A stretch of 64,000 bases of DNA from Vibrio splendidus (lineage in GTDB: Bacteria; Pseudomonadota; Gammaproteobacteria; Enterobacterales; Vibrionaceae). The stretch covers positions 1 through 64,000 of the forward strand of contig NZ_LNRF01000010.1 of the NCBI RefSeq assembly GCF_001557875.1. The letters run 5' to 3'. Both the position numbers and the translations under genes were made by a program. Each line of letters opens with the position of its first letter. Positions within the stretch are counted from its first letter, which is position 1. This document shows, in pieces, positions 33,167 to 42,090 of the stretch. The notes under the pieces are model-generated. The model saw only the letters and a program-made list of their open reading frames with translations, was not told the origin of the DNA and did not search any database.

Positions 33167-34381
33167 ATGAAACTGCCTATTTACTTTGACTATTCAGCTA
33201 CATGCCCAGTCGATCCACGAGTTGCTGAGAAAATGGTTCAGTGCATGACGATGGACGGTAACTTCGGTAACCCTGCATCTCGTTCACACCGTTACGGCTG
33301 GCAGGCAGAAGAAGCAGTAGATAATGCTCGTGAGCAAATTGCTGACCTACTAAATGCAGACCCACGTGAAATTGTTTTCACTTCAGGCGCTACAGAGTCA
33401 GATAACCTTGCTATCAAAGGTGCAGCGCACTTTTACGAGAAGAAAGGTAAGCACGTAATCACGTGCAAAACAGAACACAAAGCGGTTCTTGATCCATGTC
33501 GCCAACTAGAGCGTGAGGGTTTTGAGGTAACTTACCTAGAGCCTGAAGCAAATGGCATCATCGATTTAGACAAGCTACAAGCTGCAATGCGTGAAGATAC
33601 GGTTCTAGTTTCTATCATGCACGTGAACAACGAGATTGGTGTAATCCAAGATATCTCTGCAATCGGTGAATTATGTCGTGCACGCAAGATCATCTTCCAC
33701 GTTGATGCAGCGCAGTCTGCGGGTAAAATCCCACTAGACGTAAAAGAGATGAAAGTTGACCTTATCTCTATGTCTGCACACAAAGCATACGGCCCTAAAG
33801 GTATCGGCGCTTTGTATGTTCGTCGTAAACCACGTATTCGCCTAGAAGCGCAAATGCACGGTGGCGGTCATGAACGTGGTTTCCGTTCTGGTACTCTTGC
33901 TACTCACCAAATCGTGGGTATGGGCGAAGCTTTTGCAATCGCTAAACAAGACATGCAGAAAGATTACGATCACGCACTAGCACTTCGTGAGCGCCTATTG
34001 AAAGGTGTTCAAGATCTAGAAGCGGTAACGGTAAACGGCGACCTAGACCAACGTGTACCGCACAACCTAAACGTGAGCTTCGCTTTCGTTGAAGGTGAGT
34101 CTCTGCTTATGTCTCTAAAAGACCTAGCGGTATCATCTGGTTCTGCATGTACATCAGCAAGCCTAGAGCCTTCATACGTTCTACGTGCGCTTGGTCTGAA
34201 CGATGAACTGGCACACAGCTCAGTACGTTTCTCATTCGGCCGTTTCACAACGGAAGAAGAAATCGACTACGCGATTGCACAAATCCGTGTAGCGGTAAAC
34301 AAATTACGCGACATGTCTCCTCTATGGGATATGTATAAAGAAGGGATTGATTTGAACACTGTTGAGTGGGCTCATCACTAA
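33167..34381 (+). CDS. iscS: IscS, cysteine desulfurase
   Basis: PLP enzyme that takes sulfur from cysteine as a persulfide for iron-sulfur clusters and tRNA thiolation. The PLP lysine is K206 (SAHKAYGPKGIGAL) and the persulfide cysteine is C328 (SSGSACTSASLEPSYV), both at E. coli positions. The N-terminus MKLPIYFDYSATCPVDPRV and the C-terminal SPLWDMYKEGIDL (needed for IscU contact) are intact. It has 404 residues. Second gene of the operon; iscU follows after 33 bases. Confidence 0.98.
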   Translation: MKLPIYFDYSATCPVDPRVAEKMVQCMTMDGNFGNPASRSHRYGWQAEEAVDNAREQIADLLNADPREIVFTSGATESDNLAIKGAAHFYEKKGKHVITCKTEHKAVLDPCRQLEREGFEVTYLEPEANGIIDLDKLQAAMREDTVLVSIMHVNNEIGVIQDISAIGELCRARKIIFHVDAAQSAGKIPLDVKEMKVDLISMSAHKAYGPKGIGALYVRRKPRIRLEAQMHGGGHERGFRSGTLATHQIVGMGEAFAIAKQDMQKDYDHALALRERLLKGVQDLEAVTVNGDLDQRVPHNLNVSFAFVEGESLLMSLKDLAVSSGSACTSASLEPSYVLRALGLNDELAHSSVRFSFGRFTTEEEIDYAIAQIRVAVNKLRDMSPLWDMYKEGIDLNTVEWAHH

Positions 34382-34414
34382 TCTCACTGAAATAGAGGAT
34401 TCGAGGTAACTATC

Positions 34415-34792
34415 ATGGCATATAGCGAAAAAGTAATTGATCACTACGAAAACCCACGTAATGTAGGTTCGTTTGATAAAGAAGACCCAAGTGTAGGTAG
34501 CGGCATGGTTGGCGCACCAGCTTGTGGTGACGTAATGAAACTGCAAATCAAGGTAACGCCAGAAGGCATTATCGAAGATGCAAAATTCAAAACTTACGGT
34601 TGCGGTAGTGCAATCGCTTCTAGCTCACTAGTAACTGAGTGGGTTAAAGGTAAAAGTATTGATGAAGCAGCGGCTATTAAAAACTCTGAAATCGCAGAAG
34701 AGTTAGAGTTGCCACCAGTGAAAGTTCACTGTTCAATTCTAGCTGAAGATGCAATCAAAGCTGCTGTTGCGGATTACAAAAAGAAGCGTTAA
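34415..34792 (+). CDS. iscU: IscU, iron-sulfur cluster scaffold
   Basis: Scaffold on which [2Fe-2S] and [4Fe-4S] clusters are assembled. The three cysteines C37 (GAPACGDVM), C63 (TYGCGSAIAS) and C106 (VHCSIL), plus D39, are present, and the LPPVK motif recognised by HscA is intact just before C106. It has 125 residues. It sits between iscS and a gap with a hairpin that separates it from iscA. Confidence 0.98.
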   Translation: MAYSEKVIDHYENPRNVGSFDKEDPSVGSGMVGAPACGDVMKLQIKVTPEGIIEDAKFKTYGCGSAIASSSLVTEWVKGKSIDEAAAIKNSEIAEELELPPVKVHCSILAEDAIKAAVADYKKKR

Positions 34793-34828
34793 TCGTCTTA
34801 TTAAGTAATCACAAAAATAAGCAATATT

Positions 34829-34851
34829 TGGGAGCATCCTTTGTGCTCCCC
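34829..34851 (+). other. intercistronic hairpin between iscU and iscA
   Basis: GGGAGCA (34830-34836) pairs with TGCTCCC (34844-34850) around a 7-base loop in the 96-base gap. There is no T run, so it is not a terminator. It could protect the 3' end of an iscRSU transcript or partly attenuate. Confidence 0.5.
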
Positions 34852-34888
34852 CTGAGTTCTCAATTTATATAAAACACAAGGTTGTAGT

Positions 34889-35212
34889 ATGGCCATCACC
34901 ATGACAGATACGGCAGCAAGCCGAGTTCAAGCTTTCCTAGATAACCGAGGTAAAGGTATCGGGTTACGCTTAGCGGTAAAAACGACTGGCTGTTCGGGTA
35001 TGGCGTATGTACTAGAATTCGTTGACGAGCTCAACGAAGAAGACGAAGTGTTCGAGCATTCAGGTGTTAAGGTCATCATTGATCCAAAGAGCCTAGTTTA
35101 CCTAGACGGTACTGAGCTTGATTACGTAAAAGAAGGCCTAAACGAAGGTTTTGAATTCAACAACCCTAACGCGAAAGGCGAATGTGGTTGTGGTGAGAGC
35201 TTCAACGTATAA
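34889..35212 (+). CDS. iscA: IscA, A-type iron-sulfur carrier
   Basis: Carries or delivers clusters to target proteins. The three conserved cysteines are C35 (KTTGCSGMAY) and C99, C101 (GECGCGESF). It has 107 residues, the usual length. It is preceded by a 96-base gap with a hairpin and followed by an 84-base gap with two small hairpins before hscB. Confidence 0.97.
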   Translation: MAITMTDTAASRVQAFLDNRGKGIGLRLAVKTTGCSGMAYVLEFVDELNEEDEVFEHSGVKVIIDPKSLVYLDGTELDYVKEGLNEGFEFNNPNAKGECGCGESFNV

Positions 35213-35296
35213 ACGCTTCAATCGTTAAGCGTTTATAGTGAGCGAAGAATAAAATTAGGCTCTGATTGAAGAGCCTAAACTTAGGACCACCGTTAC

Positions 35297-35812
35297 ATGA
35301 ATCATTTCGAATTATTTGGGCTACCACTTCAGTTTCAACTGGATGGTAGCCTTCTTTCTTCTCAGTTTAGAGATCTGCAACGCCAATTCCACCCTGATAA
35401 ATTTGCCACTGCTTCTGAGCGAGATCGTCTGTTAGCGGTGCAAAAAGCTGCGCAAATTAATGATGCGTATCAGGTGTTGAAGAATCCAATTAGCCGTGCA
35501 GAATACCTGTTAGTTCAACATGCTGAAGATATCCGTGGTGAACAACAGACCATGCAAGATCCAATGTTTCTTATGGAGCAAATGGAATTGCGTGAAGAGC
35601 TTGAAGACATCGCCGACAGTTCTGACCCTGAAGATGCTTTATTTGCATTTGAAGGAAAGGTTAGCAAAATGTATAAACAACAATTAAGCGCTATCCAACA
35701 AGAACTAGACAGTCAGGCTTGGTTGGAAGCTGCAGACCGAGTAAGAAAGCTAAAGTTTATTGCAAAATTAAAGAATGAAATCGAGTTAGTTGAAGATCGT
35801 TTGATCGGCTAG
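35297..35812 (+). CDS. hscB: HscB, J-domain co-chaperone
   Basis: Stimulates HscA ATPase and brings IscU to it. The N-terminal J domain (about residues 1-75) has the HPD motif in QRQFHPDKFATAS. The C-terminal three-helix bundle that binds IscU follows (MDPMFLMEQMELREELEDI-like). It has 171 residues. hscA follows after 22 bases. Confidence 0.96.
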   Translation: MNHFELFGLPLQFQLDGSLLSSQFRDLQRQFHPDKFATASERDRLLAVQKAAQINDAYQVLKNPISRAEYLLVQHAEDIRGEQQTMQDPMFLMEQMELREELEDIADSSDPEDALFAFEGKVSKMYKQQLSAIQQELDSQAWLEAADRVRKLKFIAKLKNEIELVEDRLIG

Positions 35813-35834
35813 TTCGTATAACAAGGACACATCC

Positions 35835-37685
35835 ATGGCACTACTTCAGATTGCAGAACCAGGGCAAAGCGCCGCTCCTCACCAGCACAAGCTTGCTGTG
35901 GGTATTGATTTAGGTACAACAAATTCATTGGTTGCGTCGGTGCGCAGTGGTGAGGCGAGCACACTTGCGGATCAACAAGGTCGCAGTATTCTTCCTTCGG
36001 TTGTTCACTATACGTCAGAGTCGTACACGACTGGTGATGAAGCTCGTGCAAATGCACAGACAGATCCTAAAAATACCATTATCTCAGTTAAGCGACTAAT
36101 CGGTCGTTCACTGTCAGATATTCAACAGCGATACCCATCTCTGCCATATCAGTTTGAAGAAAGTGATAATGGTTTGCCTGTGATTCGCACAGAGCAAGGT
36201 AACAAGAACCCAATTCAAGTATCTGCAGACATTCTGCGAGCGCTAGGTCAACGTGCGGAGTCAACACTCGGTGGTGAGCTATCTGGTGCTGTTATTACCG
36301 TTCCTGCTTACTTTGATGATGCGCAGCGTGCTGGCACAAAAGACGCGGCGCAACTTGCTGGTCTTCATGTGTTACGTCTTCTTAATGAACCCACTGCAGC
36401 TGCGATTGCTTACGGCTTGGATTCAGGTAAAGAAGGAGTAATTGCGGTTTATGACTTAGGTGGTGGTACGTTTGATATCTCTATCCTACGCCTATCTAAA
36501 GGTGTCTTCGAAGTTTTAGCAACAGGCGGTGACTCAGCATTAGGTGGCGACGACTTTGACCATTTAGTTGCGGAGCATCTCCAACAGCAAATGGGTTTAT
36601 CAGAGCTAACAGCAGAACAGAACCGTATTCTTCTAGACGCAGCAACAGAAGCGAAGATTGGCTTATCTGAAGCGGAAAGCGTTGAGGTTGACGTACTAGG
36701 TTGGTCTGGTTCATTAACTCGTGAAGAGTTCGAAGAGATCATTAAACCGCTCGTTAAGAAAACACTGCTTTCGTGCCGTCGAGCACTGAAAGATGCGGAA
36801 GTTGATGCAGATGAAGTTCTAGAAGTCGTGATGGTCGGTGGTTCAACTCGCACATTACTTGTTCGAGAAATGGTTGGTGACTTCTTTGGGCGCACGCCAT
36901 TAACTAGTATCAACCCTGATGAAGTGGTTGCGATTGGTGCATCGATTCAAGCGGATATCTTAGTCGGCAATAAGCCTGACTCAGAAATGTTGCTATTGGA
37001 TGTTATCCCTCTGTCTCTTGGTATCGAAACCATGGGCGGCTTGGTCGAAAAGATCATCCCTCGTAACACCACGATCCCAGTTGCTCGCGCACAAGAATTT
37101 ACCACGTTCAAAGACGGTCAAACTGCTATGACAGTGCACACAGTGCAAGGTGAACGCGAAATGGTTGATGACTGTCGTTCATTAGCTCGATTTGCTTTGA
37201 AAGGCATTCCACCGATGACTGCAGGTGCTGCTCATATTCGTGTGACTTACCAAGTGGATGCTGATGGCCTGCTATCGGTTACCGCAATGGAGAAGAGCAC
37301 TGGCGTTCAAGCTGAAATCCAAGTTAAGCCGTCTTACGGTCTAAGCGATAACGAAGTGGCTAGCATGTTGAAAGATTCGATGACGTTTGCAAAAGAAGAC
37401 ATGCAAGCGCGTGCTCTGGCTGAGCAACGCGTAGAAGCGGATCGCGTTATCGAAGGCCTTATCGCTGCAATGCAAGCCGATGGCGATGAGCTGCTTGATG
37501 AGCAAGGCAAACAACAACTTGTTCAAGCGATTGAAGCACTGATTGCAGTGCGTAATGGCGACAATGCTGATGCCATTGAACTAGAAATTAAGAATACCGA
37601 CAAAGCGAGCCAAGACTTTGCTTCTCGTCGTATGGATAAATCAATTCGTGCTGCACTGTCAGGTCAGTCAGTCGATAATATTTAA
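35835..37685 (+). CDS. hscA: HscA, Hsp70-type chaperone for iron-sulfur assembly
   Basis: Specialised Hsp70 that acts on IscU-bound clusters through its LPPVK motif. The ATPase domain has VGIDLGTTNSLVASV, GAVITVPAYFDDAQR, LRLLNEPTAAAIAYGLD, YDLGGGTFDISIL and VVMVGGSTRTLLVR. The substrate domain begins near DVIPLSLGIETMGG. It has 616 residues, the same as E. coli HscA and shorter than DnaK, with no C-terminal EEVD-like tail. It lies between hscB and fdx in the operon. Confidence 0.97.
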   Translation: MALLQIAEPGQSAAPHQHKLAVGIDLGTTNSLVASVRSGEASTLADQQGRSILPSVVHYTSESYTTGDEARANAQTDPKNTIISVKRLIGRSLSDIQQRYPSLPYQFEESDNGLPVIRTEQGNKNPIQVSADILRALGQRAESTLGGELSGAVITVPAYFDDAQRAGTKDAAQLAGLHVLRLLNEPTAAAIAYGLDSGKEGVIAVYDLGGGTFDISILRLSKGVFEVLATGGDSALGGDDFDHLVAEHLQQQMGLSELTAEQNRILLDAATEAKIGLSEAESVEVDVLGWSGSLTREEFEEIIKPLVKKTLLSCRRALKDAEVDADEVLEVVMVGGSTRTLLVREMVGDFFGRTPLTSINPDEVVAIGASIQADILVGNKPDSEMLLLDVIPLSLGIETMGGLVEKIIPRNTTIPVARAQEFTTFKDGQTAMTVHTVQGEREMVDDCRSLARFALKGIPPMTAGAAHIRVTYQVDADGLLSVTAMEKSTGVQAEIQVKPSYGLSDNEVASMLKDSMTFAKEDMQARALAEQRVEADRVIEGLIAAMQADGDELLDEQGKQQLVQAIEALIAVRNGDNADAIELEIKNTDKASQDFASRRMDKSIRAALSGQSVDNI

Positions 37686-37705
37686 TAGTTAGAGAATAGA
37701 TAAAC

Positions 37706-38044
37706 ATGCCAAAGATTATTGTTTTACCTCACGAAGATCTATGTCCAGAAGGCGCTGTTTTAGAAGCAAAAACTGGTGAGACGGTTCTTGATGTTGCACT
37801 GAAGGCCGGTATTGGTATTGAACACGCATGTGAAAAATCGTGTGCATGTACAACATGTCACGTTGTGATTCGTGAAGGTTTTGATTCTTTAGAAGAGAGT
37901 GATGATCTAGAAGACGACATGCTAGATAAAGCATGGGGCTTAGAGATGGAATCTCGCCTGGGTTGCCAAGCTAAAGTGGCTGATACGGATCTTGTTGTAG
38001 AAATTCCAAAGTACACGTTGAACCTGGCTTCTGAAGACCACTAA
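37706..38044 (+). CDS. fdx: Fdx, [2Fe-2S] ferredoxin of the Isc system
   Basis: Adrenodoxin-like ferredoxin donating electrons in cluster assembly. Cluster ligands C42, C48, C51 and C87 (ACEKSCACTTCHVV and SRLGCQAK), plus the extra conserved C46, are present. It has 112 residues, very acidic in the middle. It follows hscA by 20 bases; iscX comes after a 134-base gap with no clear terminator. Confidence 0.97.
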   Translation: MPKIIVLPHEDLCPEGAVLEAKTGETVLDVALKAGIGIEHACEKSCACTTCHVVIREGFDSLEESDDLEDDMLDKAWGLEMESRLGCQAKVADTDLVVEIPKYTLNLASEDH

Positions 38045-38178
38045 GAACCTGTTCTCAGTCATGGCTAAGACAGTGATGACTGAGAGAGCTATTGCTTAGA
38101 CAAACAGACTAAGAAAACTGGCCTAGAATATAGATCATATAGGTGACAGAGCGTCGCTGATAAATATAAGGAAGTGTT

Positions 38179-38379
38179 ATGAGCTTGAAGTGGATTGATT
38201 CGCGAGATATCGCAATTGAGCTATGTGATTTGTACCCTGATACTGATCCTAAAACGGTACGTTTTACCGATCTGCATCAATGGGTGCTAGACCTTGAAGA
38301 GTTTGATGACGAGCCTAACCACTCGAATGAAAAAATCTTAGAGGCTATTATTTTGTGCTGGATGGATGAGATGGATTAA
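38179..38379 (+). CDS. iscX: IscX, acidic Isc adaptor
   Basis: A 66-residue acidic protein that binds IscS and iron and modulates cluster assembly. The family signature is WIDSRDIAIELCDLYPDTDP, then VRFTDLHQWVLDLEEFDD and the terminal EAIILCWMDE. Length and order match E. coli. A strong terminator follows, so pepB beyond it probably has its own promoter or relies on read-through. Confidence 0.97.
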   Translation: MSLKWIDSRDIAIELCDLYPDTDPKTVRFTDLHQWVLDLEEFDDEPNHSNEKILEAIILCWMDEMD

Positions 38380-38454
38380 TCATCTCATCTAATGATTTGG
38401 TCACGGGTTGGAAATACTCCAATATAAAACGCAGCCAAGTTAACAATTCTTACT

Positions 38455-38487
38455 AAAAAAAGCGGACCTTATGGTCCGTTTTTTTAT
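38455..38487 (+). terminator. terminator after iscX
   Basis: CGGACC (38463-38468) pairs with GGTCCG (38473-38478), extended by A/U and G/U pairs, with A run before and TTTTTTT after. It closes the isc operon. Confidence 0.9.
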
Positions 38488-38585
38488 CAAAATGACATTT
38501 TCCTCCTACATAATGCTAACATCAGTGCGCTAATAAAAAATAATCAGAATCACATACTCAAAGTGGTTCATGACAAGGAGAAATC

Positions 38586-39881
38586 ATGTCTACACAGATG
38601 TCAGTATTTTTAAGTCAAGAAGCTGCCCAGCCTCAGTGGGGAGCAAGAGCTATTTTATCGTTCTCGGAAGCAGGAGCGACAATTCACATTGGTGAAGGCC
38701 ACGATCTAGGCGCAATTCAGCGTGCTGGTCGTACGCTTGACGGACAAGGTATCGCATTCGTTTCACTTCGTGGTGAAGGTTGGGATCTAGAAAGCGTTTG
38801 GGCTTTCTACCAAGGCTACCGTGGACCAAAGAAAAAGAATGCATTGGAATGGGATGCACTTTCAGAAGCCGATCAAACAGAGCTTGAAGCTCGTATTCGC
38901 GCGACAGACTGGACGCGTGACATTATCAATAAAACTGCTGAAGAAGTGGCACCTCGTCAACTCGCAACTATGGCTGCAGAATACATCAAGTCAGTGGCAC
39001 CAGCGGGCACTGTTAAAGCGAAGATCGTTAAAGATAAGGATCTACTAACCGAAGGTTGGGAAGGCATCTACGCGGTCGGCCGCGGCTCTGAGCGTACATC
39101 AGCAATGCTGCAACTGGACTTCAACCCAACCGGTGACGAAAACGCACCAGTGTTTGCTTGTTTAGTGGGTAAAGGTATTACTTTTGACTCAGGCGGTTAC
39201 AGCATCAAGCCAGGTCAATTCATGACAGCGATGAAGGCTGACATGGGCGGTGCAGCAACGATTACTGGTGGTTTGGGCCTTGCGATTGAACGTGGTCTGA
39301 ACAAGCGTATTAAGCTTATTCTATGTTGCGCAGAGAACATGATCTCTGGTCGCGCATTGAAGCTTGGCGACATCATTACTTACAAAAATGGTAAGACCGT
39401 TGAGATTATGAACACCGATGCGGAAGGTCGCTTGGTGTTGGCTGATGGCCTAATGTACGCAAGTGCACAAAGCCCTGATCTGATCATCGACTGTGCAACG
39501 CTAACAGGCGCTGCTAAAAACGCACTAGGTAACGACTACCACGCACTATTAAGTTTTGATGATGAGTTATCCCACCAAGCGCTAACGGCGGCAAACCAAG
39601 AGAAAGAAGGCCTGTGGCCACTGCCTCTTGCTGATTTCCACCGTGGTATGTTGCCTTCAAACTTTGCTGATCTTTCAAACATCAGCACGGGTGATTACAC
39701 GCCGGGCGCAAGTACAGCAGCGGCATTCCTTTCTTACTTTGTAGATGACTACAAAAAAGGTTGGATTCATATGGATTGTGCGGGTACTTACCGTAAGTCA
39801 GCAAGTGACAAGTGGGCGGCAGGCGCAACGGGTATGGGCGTTCGCACACTGGCTCGTCTTCTTATCGACCAAGCAAAATAA
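38586..39881 (+). CDS. pepB: PepB, M17 leucyl-type aminopeptidase
   Basis: Cytoplasmic dimetal aminopeptidase of the PepB branch. The metal and catalytic blocks are VGKGITFDSGGYSIKPG, MKADMGGAATITGG and the M17 signature NTDAEGRLVLADGLMYA, followed by DCATLTGAAKNALG. It has 431 residues, close to E. coli PepB (427) and shorter than PepA. Its place directly after iscX is as in E. coli. AAGGAG stands before the ATG. Confidence 0.95.
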   Translation: MSTQMSVFLSQEAAQPQWGARAILSFSEAGATIHIGEGHDLGAIQRAGRTLDGQGIAFVSLRGEGWDLESVWAFYQGYRGPKKKNALEWDALSEADQTELEARIRATDWTRDIINKTAEEVAPRQLATMAAEYIKSVAPAGTVKAKIVKDKDLLTEGWEGIYAVGRGSERTSAMLQLDFNPTGDENAPVFACLVGKGITFDSGGYSIKPGQFMTAMKADMGGAATITGGLGLAIERGLNKRIKLILCCAENMISGRALKLGDIITYKNGKTVEIMNTDAEGRLVLADGLMYASAQSPDLIIDCATLTGAAKNALGNDYHALLSFDDELSHQALTAANQEKEGLWPLPLADFHRGMLPSNFADLSNISTGDYTPGASTAAAFLSYFVDDYKKGWIHMDCAGTYRKSASDKWAAGATGMGVRTLARLLIDQAK

Positions 39882-39987
39882 TAATAAGTGTGAGCGGTAT
39901 TTCGATATCGCTTATTCATAAACTTAGATCGAATGATCTCAGTAATTTCAGTATTTAATAACAAAAAAATGAAGTGAAGGAATCCCT

Positions 39988-40422
39988 ATGGCTCTAGAAA
40001 GAACGTTCTCAATTGTTAAGCCGGATGCAGTTAAGCGTAACCTTGTTGGTGAAATCTACCACCGTATCGAAAAAGCAGGCCTAGAAATTATTGCCGCTAA
40101 GATGGTTCGTCTTACTGAAGAGCAAGCGAGCGGCTTCTACGCGGAACATGAAGGCAAAGAATTTTTTGGTCCACTAAAAGAGTTCATGACTTCTGGTCCT
40201 ATCATGGTTCAAGTACTTGAAGGCGAAAACGCAATCGCTCGTTACCGTGAGCTTATGGGTAAAACGAACCCAGAAGAAGCAGCATGCGGCACTATCCGCG
40301 CTGACTACGCAATCAGCATGCGTTACAACTCAGTACACGGCAGCGACAGCCCTGAGTCTGCAGCTCGTGAAATCGAGTTCTTCTTCCCAGAATCTGAAAT
40401 TTGCCCACGCCCAGCTAAATAA
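39988..40422 (+). CDS. ndk: Ndk, nucleoside diphosphate kinase
   Basis: Equilibrates nucleoside di- and triphosphates through a phosphohistidine. The active-site histidine is H117 in YNSVHGSDSPESAAREI. The nucleotide-binding blocks ERTFSIVKPDAVKRN and MGKTNPEEAACGTIRADYA are intact. It has 144 residues against 143 in E. coli. It stands alone, with a terminator behind it. Confidence 0.98.
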   Translation: MALERTFSIVKPDAVKRNLVGEIYHRIEKAGLEIIAAKMVRLTEEQASGFYAEHEGKEFFGPLKEFMTSGPIMVQVLEGENAIARYRELMGKTNPEEAACGTIRADYAISMRYNSVHGSDSPESAAREIEFFFPESEICPRPAK

Positions 40423-40442
40423 TAGGCATAGCAAATCATTCT

Positions 40443-40472
40443 AAAGGCTTCACTTCGGTGAGGCCTTTTTTG
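40443..40472 (+). terminator. terminator after ndk
   Basis: AAAGGCTTCAC (40443-40453) pairs with GTGAGGCCTTT (40458-40468) around a TTCG loop, followed by TTTT. Confidence 0.92.
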
Positions 40473-40520
40473 TCAGTGGATTTTACGTTATTCGACCTTA
40501 CTGTGATAAATGGGAAGTTG

Positions 40521-40726
40521 CTGGTGAATACCGACGTCATTCCCGAAAGCGACGAAGGAGCGTAGTCGGGAATCTGTTTTTGTTATTGGAGATTCCAGAT
40601 ACCTCGTCCCTCGGCTCTGGAATGACGGGGAGCTTTGGAGCCACAATCTCGTGGTAAATATTACCGAGCTGTTGGTGAATATTTACGTCATTCCCGAAAG
40701 AGACGGAGGAGTGTAATCGGGAATCT
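40521..40726. repeat. dispersed palindromic intergenic repeat, two copies
   Basis: Two 55-base copies, 40521-40575 and 40672-40726, share GTCATTCCCGAAAG and TCGGGAATCT with about nine differences. Within each copy ATTCCCGA pairs with TCGGGAAT. Between them ATTCCAGA (40592-40599) pairs with TCTGGAAT (40616-40623). The whole would fold into a set of long hairpins. Elements of this kind (GTCATTCCCGA... GGAATGACG) are scattered through Vibrio genomes as REP/MITE-like sequences. No coding potential is seen. It fills most of the 469-base gap between ndk and rlmN. Confidence 0.8.
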
Positions 40727-40824
40727 TTTCTTCAAATTGGGTAATATCAGGCCGATAAATACAACTGTTTAAATTTTAATCGCTTAAGTTTGAATGTCTT
40801 AATAAACACAGGGTTTTACAATGC

Positions 40825-40853
40825 TTGTTGAAGTTGCGTAAAGCCTGTACAAT
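40825..40853 (+). promoter_or_regulatory. candidate sigma-70 promoter for rlmN
   Basis: TTGTTG (40825-40830), a 17-base spacer and TACAAT (40848-40853) stand 38 bases before the rlmN start. The -10 is good and the -35 fair. Confidence 0.5.
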
Positions 40854-40891
40854 TCGCGCCCTTAATTATTGTTCCGTCATTGAGAGGCATC

Positions 40892-42034
40892 ATGACCACA
40901 GCTAAAGTCAATCTACTCGATTTTGATCGTAAAGGTCTTCGTAAATTTTTCACAGAAGAACTGAATGAGAAAGCGTTTCGAGCAGAGCAAGTGATGAAGT
41001 GGATTTATCACTTCGGTGTCGATGACTTCGAACAGATGAACAACATCAACAAAAAGTTACGTGAGAAACTTCAACGTCGCTGTGAGATTGTTGCACCTGT
41101 TGTTTCTGAAGCTCAACACTCTTCAGATGGCACAATTAAATGGGCGATGAGCGTTGGCGACCAAGACGTTGAGACTGTATACATCCCAGATGGTGACCGT
41201 GCGACGCTGTGTGTGTCTTCACAGGTGGGTTGTGCACTTGAATGTAAGTTCTGTTCTACAGCTCAACAAGGCTTCAACCGTAACCTAAAAGTTTCAGAGA
41301 TTGTTGGCCAAATCTGGCGCGCATCTCGCGAAATCGGCCTAGAAAAAGAAACCGGTCGCCGTCCAATTACTAACGTTGTAATGATGGGTATGGGCGAGCC
41401 TCTATTGAACATGAAGAACCTAATGCCATCATTAGAAATCATGCTTGATGATCTAGGTTTCGCACTGTCTAAGCGTCGTGTAACCGTATCAACTTCTGGT
41501 GTTGTATCTGGCCTTGACCAAATGACAGACAACATCGATGTAGCATTGGCTATCTCTCTACACGCGCCAAACGATGCACTACGTAGCCAAATCATGCCGA
41601 TCAACGACCGTTGGGATATCCAAGACTTCCTAGCATCTGTTCGTCGTTACATTGCATCTTCAAATGCTAACCGCGGTAAAGTAACGGTTGAGTACGTGTT
41701 ATTGGACCATGTGAATGATGATATGGACCACGCACGTGAACTTGCAGAGCTAATGAAAGAGACGCCTTGTAAAATCAACTTGATTCCATTCAACCCTTAC
41801 CCGGGTTCGCCTTATAAGAAGCCAAGCAACTCTCGTATTGATCGCTTCCAAAAAACGCTGATGGAATATAACTACACAGTAACGGTTCGTAAAACTCGTG
41901 GTGATGATATTGATGCCGCGTGTGGTCAGTTAGTCGGTGATGTTATTGACAGAACCAAGCGTACTAAAATGCTTAAAGCAGCCTCTGAAGCGAACTTGAT
42001 TGCCGGTGATGTGATTGAAGTAAAAGCGGTATAA
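40892..42034 (+). CDS. rlmN: RlmN, dual-specificity rRNA/tRNA adenine-C2 methyltransferase
   Basis: Radical SAM enzyme methylating A2503 of 23S rRNA and A37 of some tRNAs. The cluster cysteines C114, C118 and C121 lie in VGCALECKFCSTAQQGF. The GEPLLNMKNLMP motif and the C-terminal cysteine needed for methyl transfer (DDIDAACGQL) are present. The start at 40892 follows GAGAGG and gives 380 residues; an in-frame TTG at 40880 is rejected. It leads toward rodZ-ispG-hisS as in other gammaproteobacteria, but a terminator separates it from rodZ. Confidence 0.96.
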   Translation: MTTAKVNLLDFDRKGLRKFFTEELNEKAFRAEQVMKWIYHFGVDDFEQMNNINKKLREKLQRRCEIVAPVVSEAQHSSDGTIKWAMSVGDQDVETVYIPDGDRATLCVSSQVGCALECKFCSTAQQGFNRNLKVSEIVGQIWRASREIGLEKETGRRPITNVVMMGMGEPLLNMKNLMPSLEIMLDDLGFALSKRRVTVSTSGVVSGLDQMTDNIDVALAISLHAPNDALRSQIMPINDRWDIQDFLASVRRYIASSNANRGKVTVEYVLLDHVNDDMDHARELAELMKETPCKINLIPFNPYPGSPYKKPSNSRIDRFQKTLMEYNYTVTVRKTRGDDIDAACGQLVGDVIDRTKRTKMLKAASEANLIAGDVIEVKAV

Positions 42035-42052
42035 AACGCGATTAGAACCTAA

Positions 42053-42090
42053 ACAAGCCAGAAGTCTTACTTCTGGCTTGTTGCTTTTCT
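42053..42090 (+). terminator. terminator after rlmN
   Basis: ACAAGCCAGAAG (42053-42064) pairs perfectly with CTTCTGGCTTGT (42070-42081), followed by TGCTTTTC. A strong stem with a short T run. Confidence 0.85.

Noticed and set aside
36449..36913. A 154-codon minus-strand open frame inside hscA
   Set aside because: Fully antisense to a conserved Hsp70 gene and of serine/arginine-rich shadow composition.
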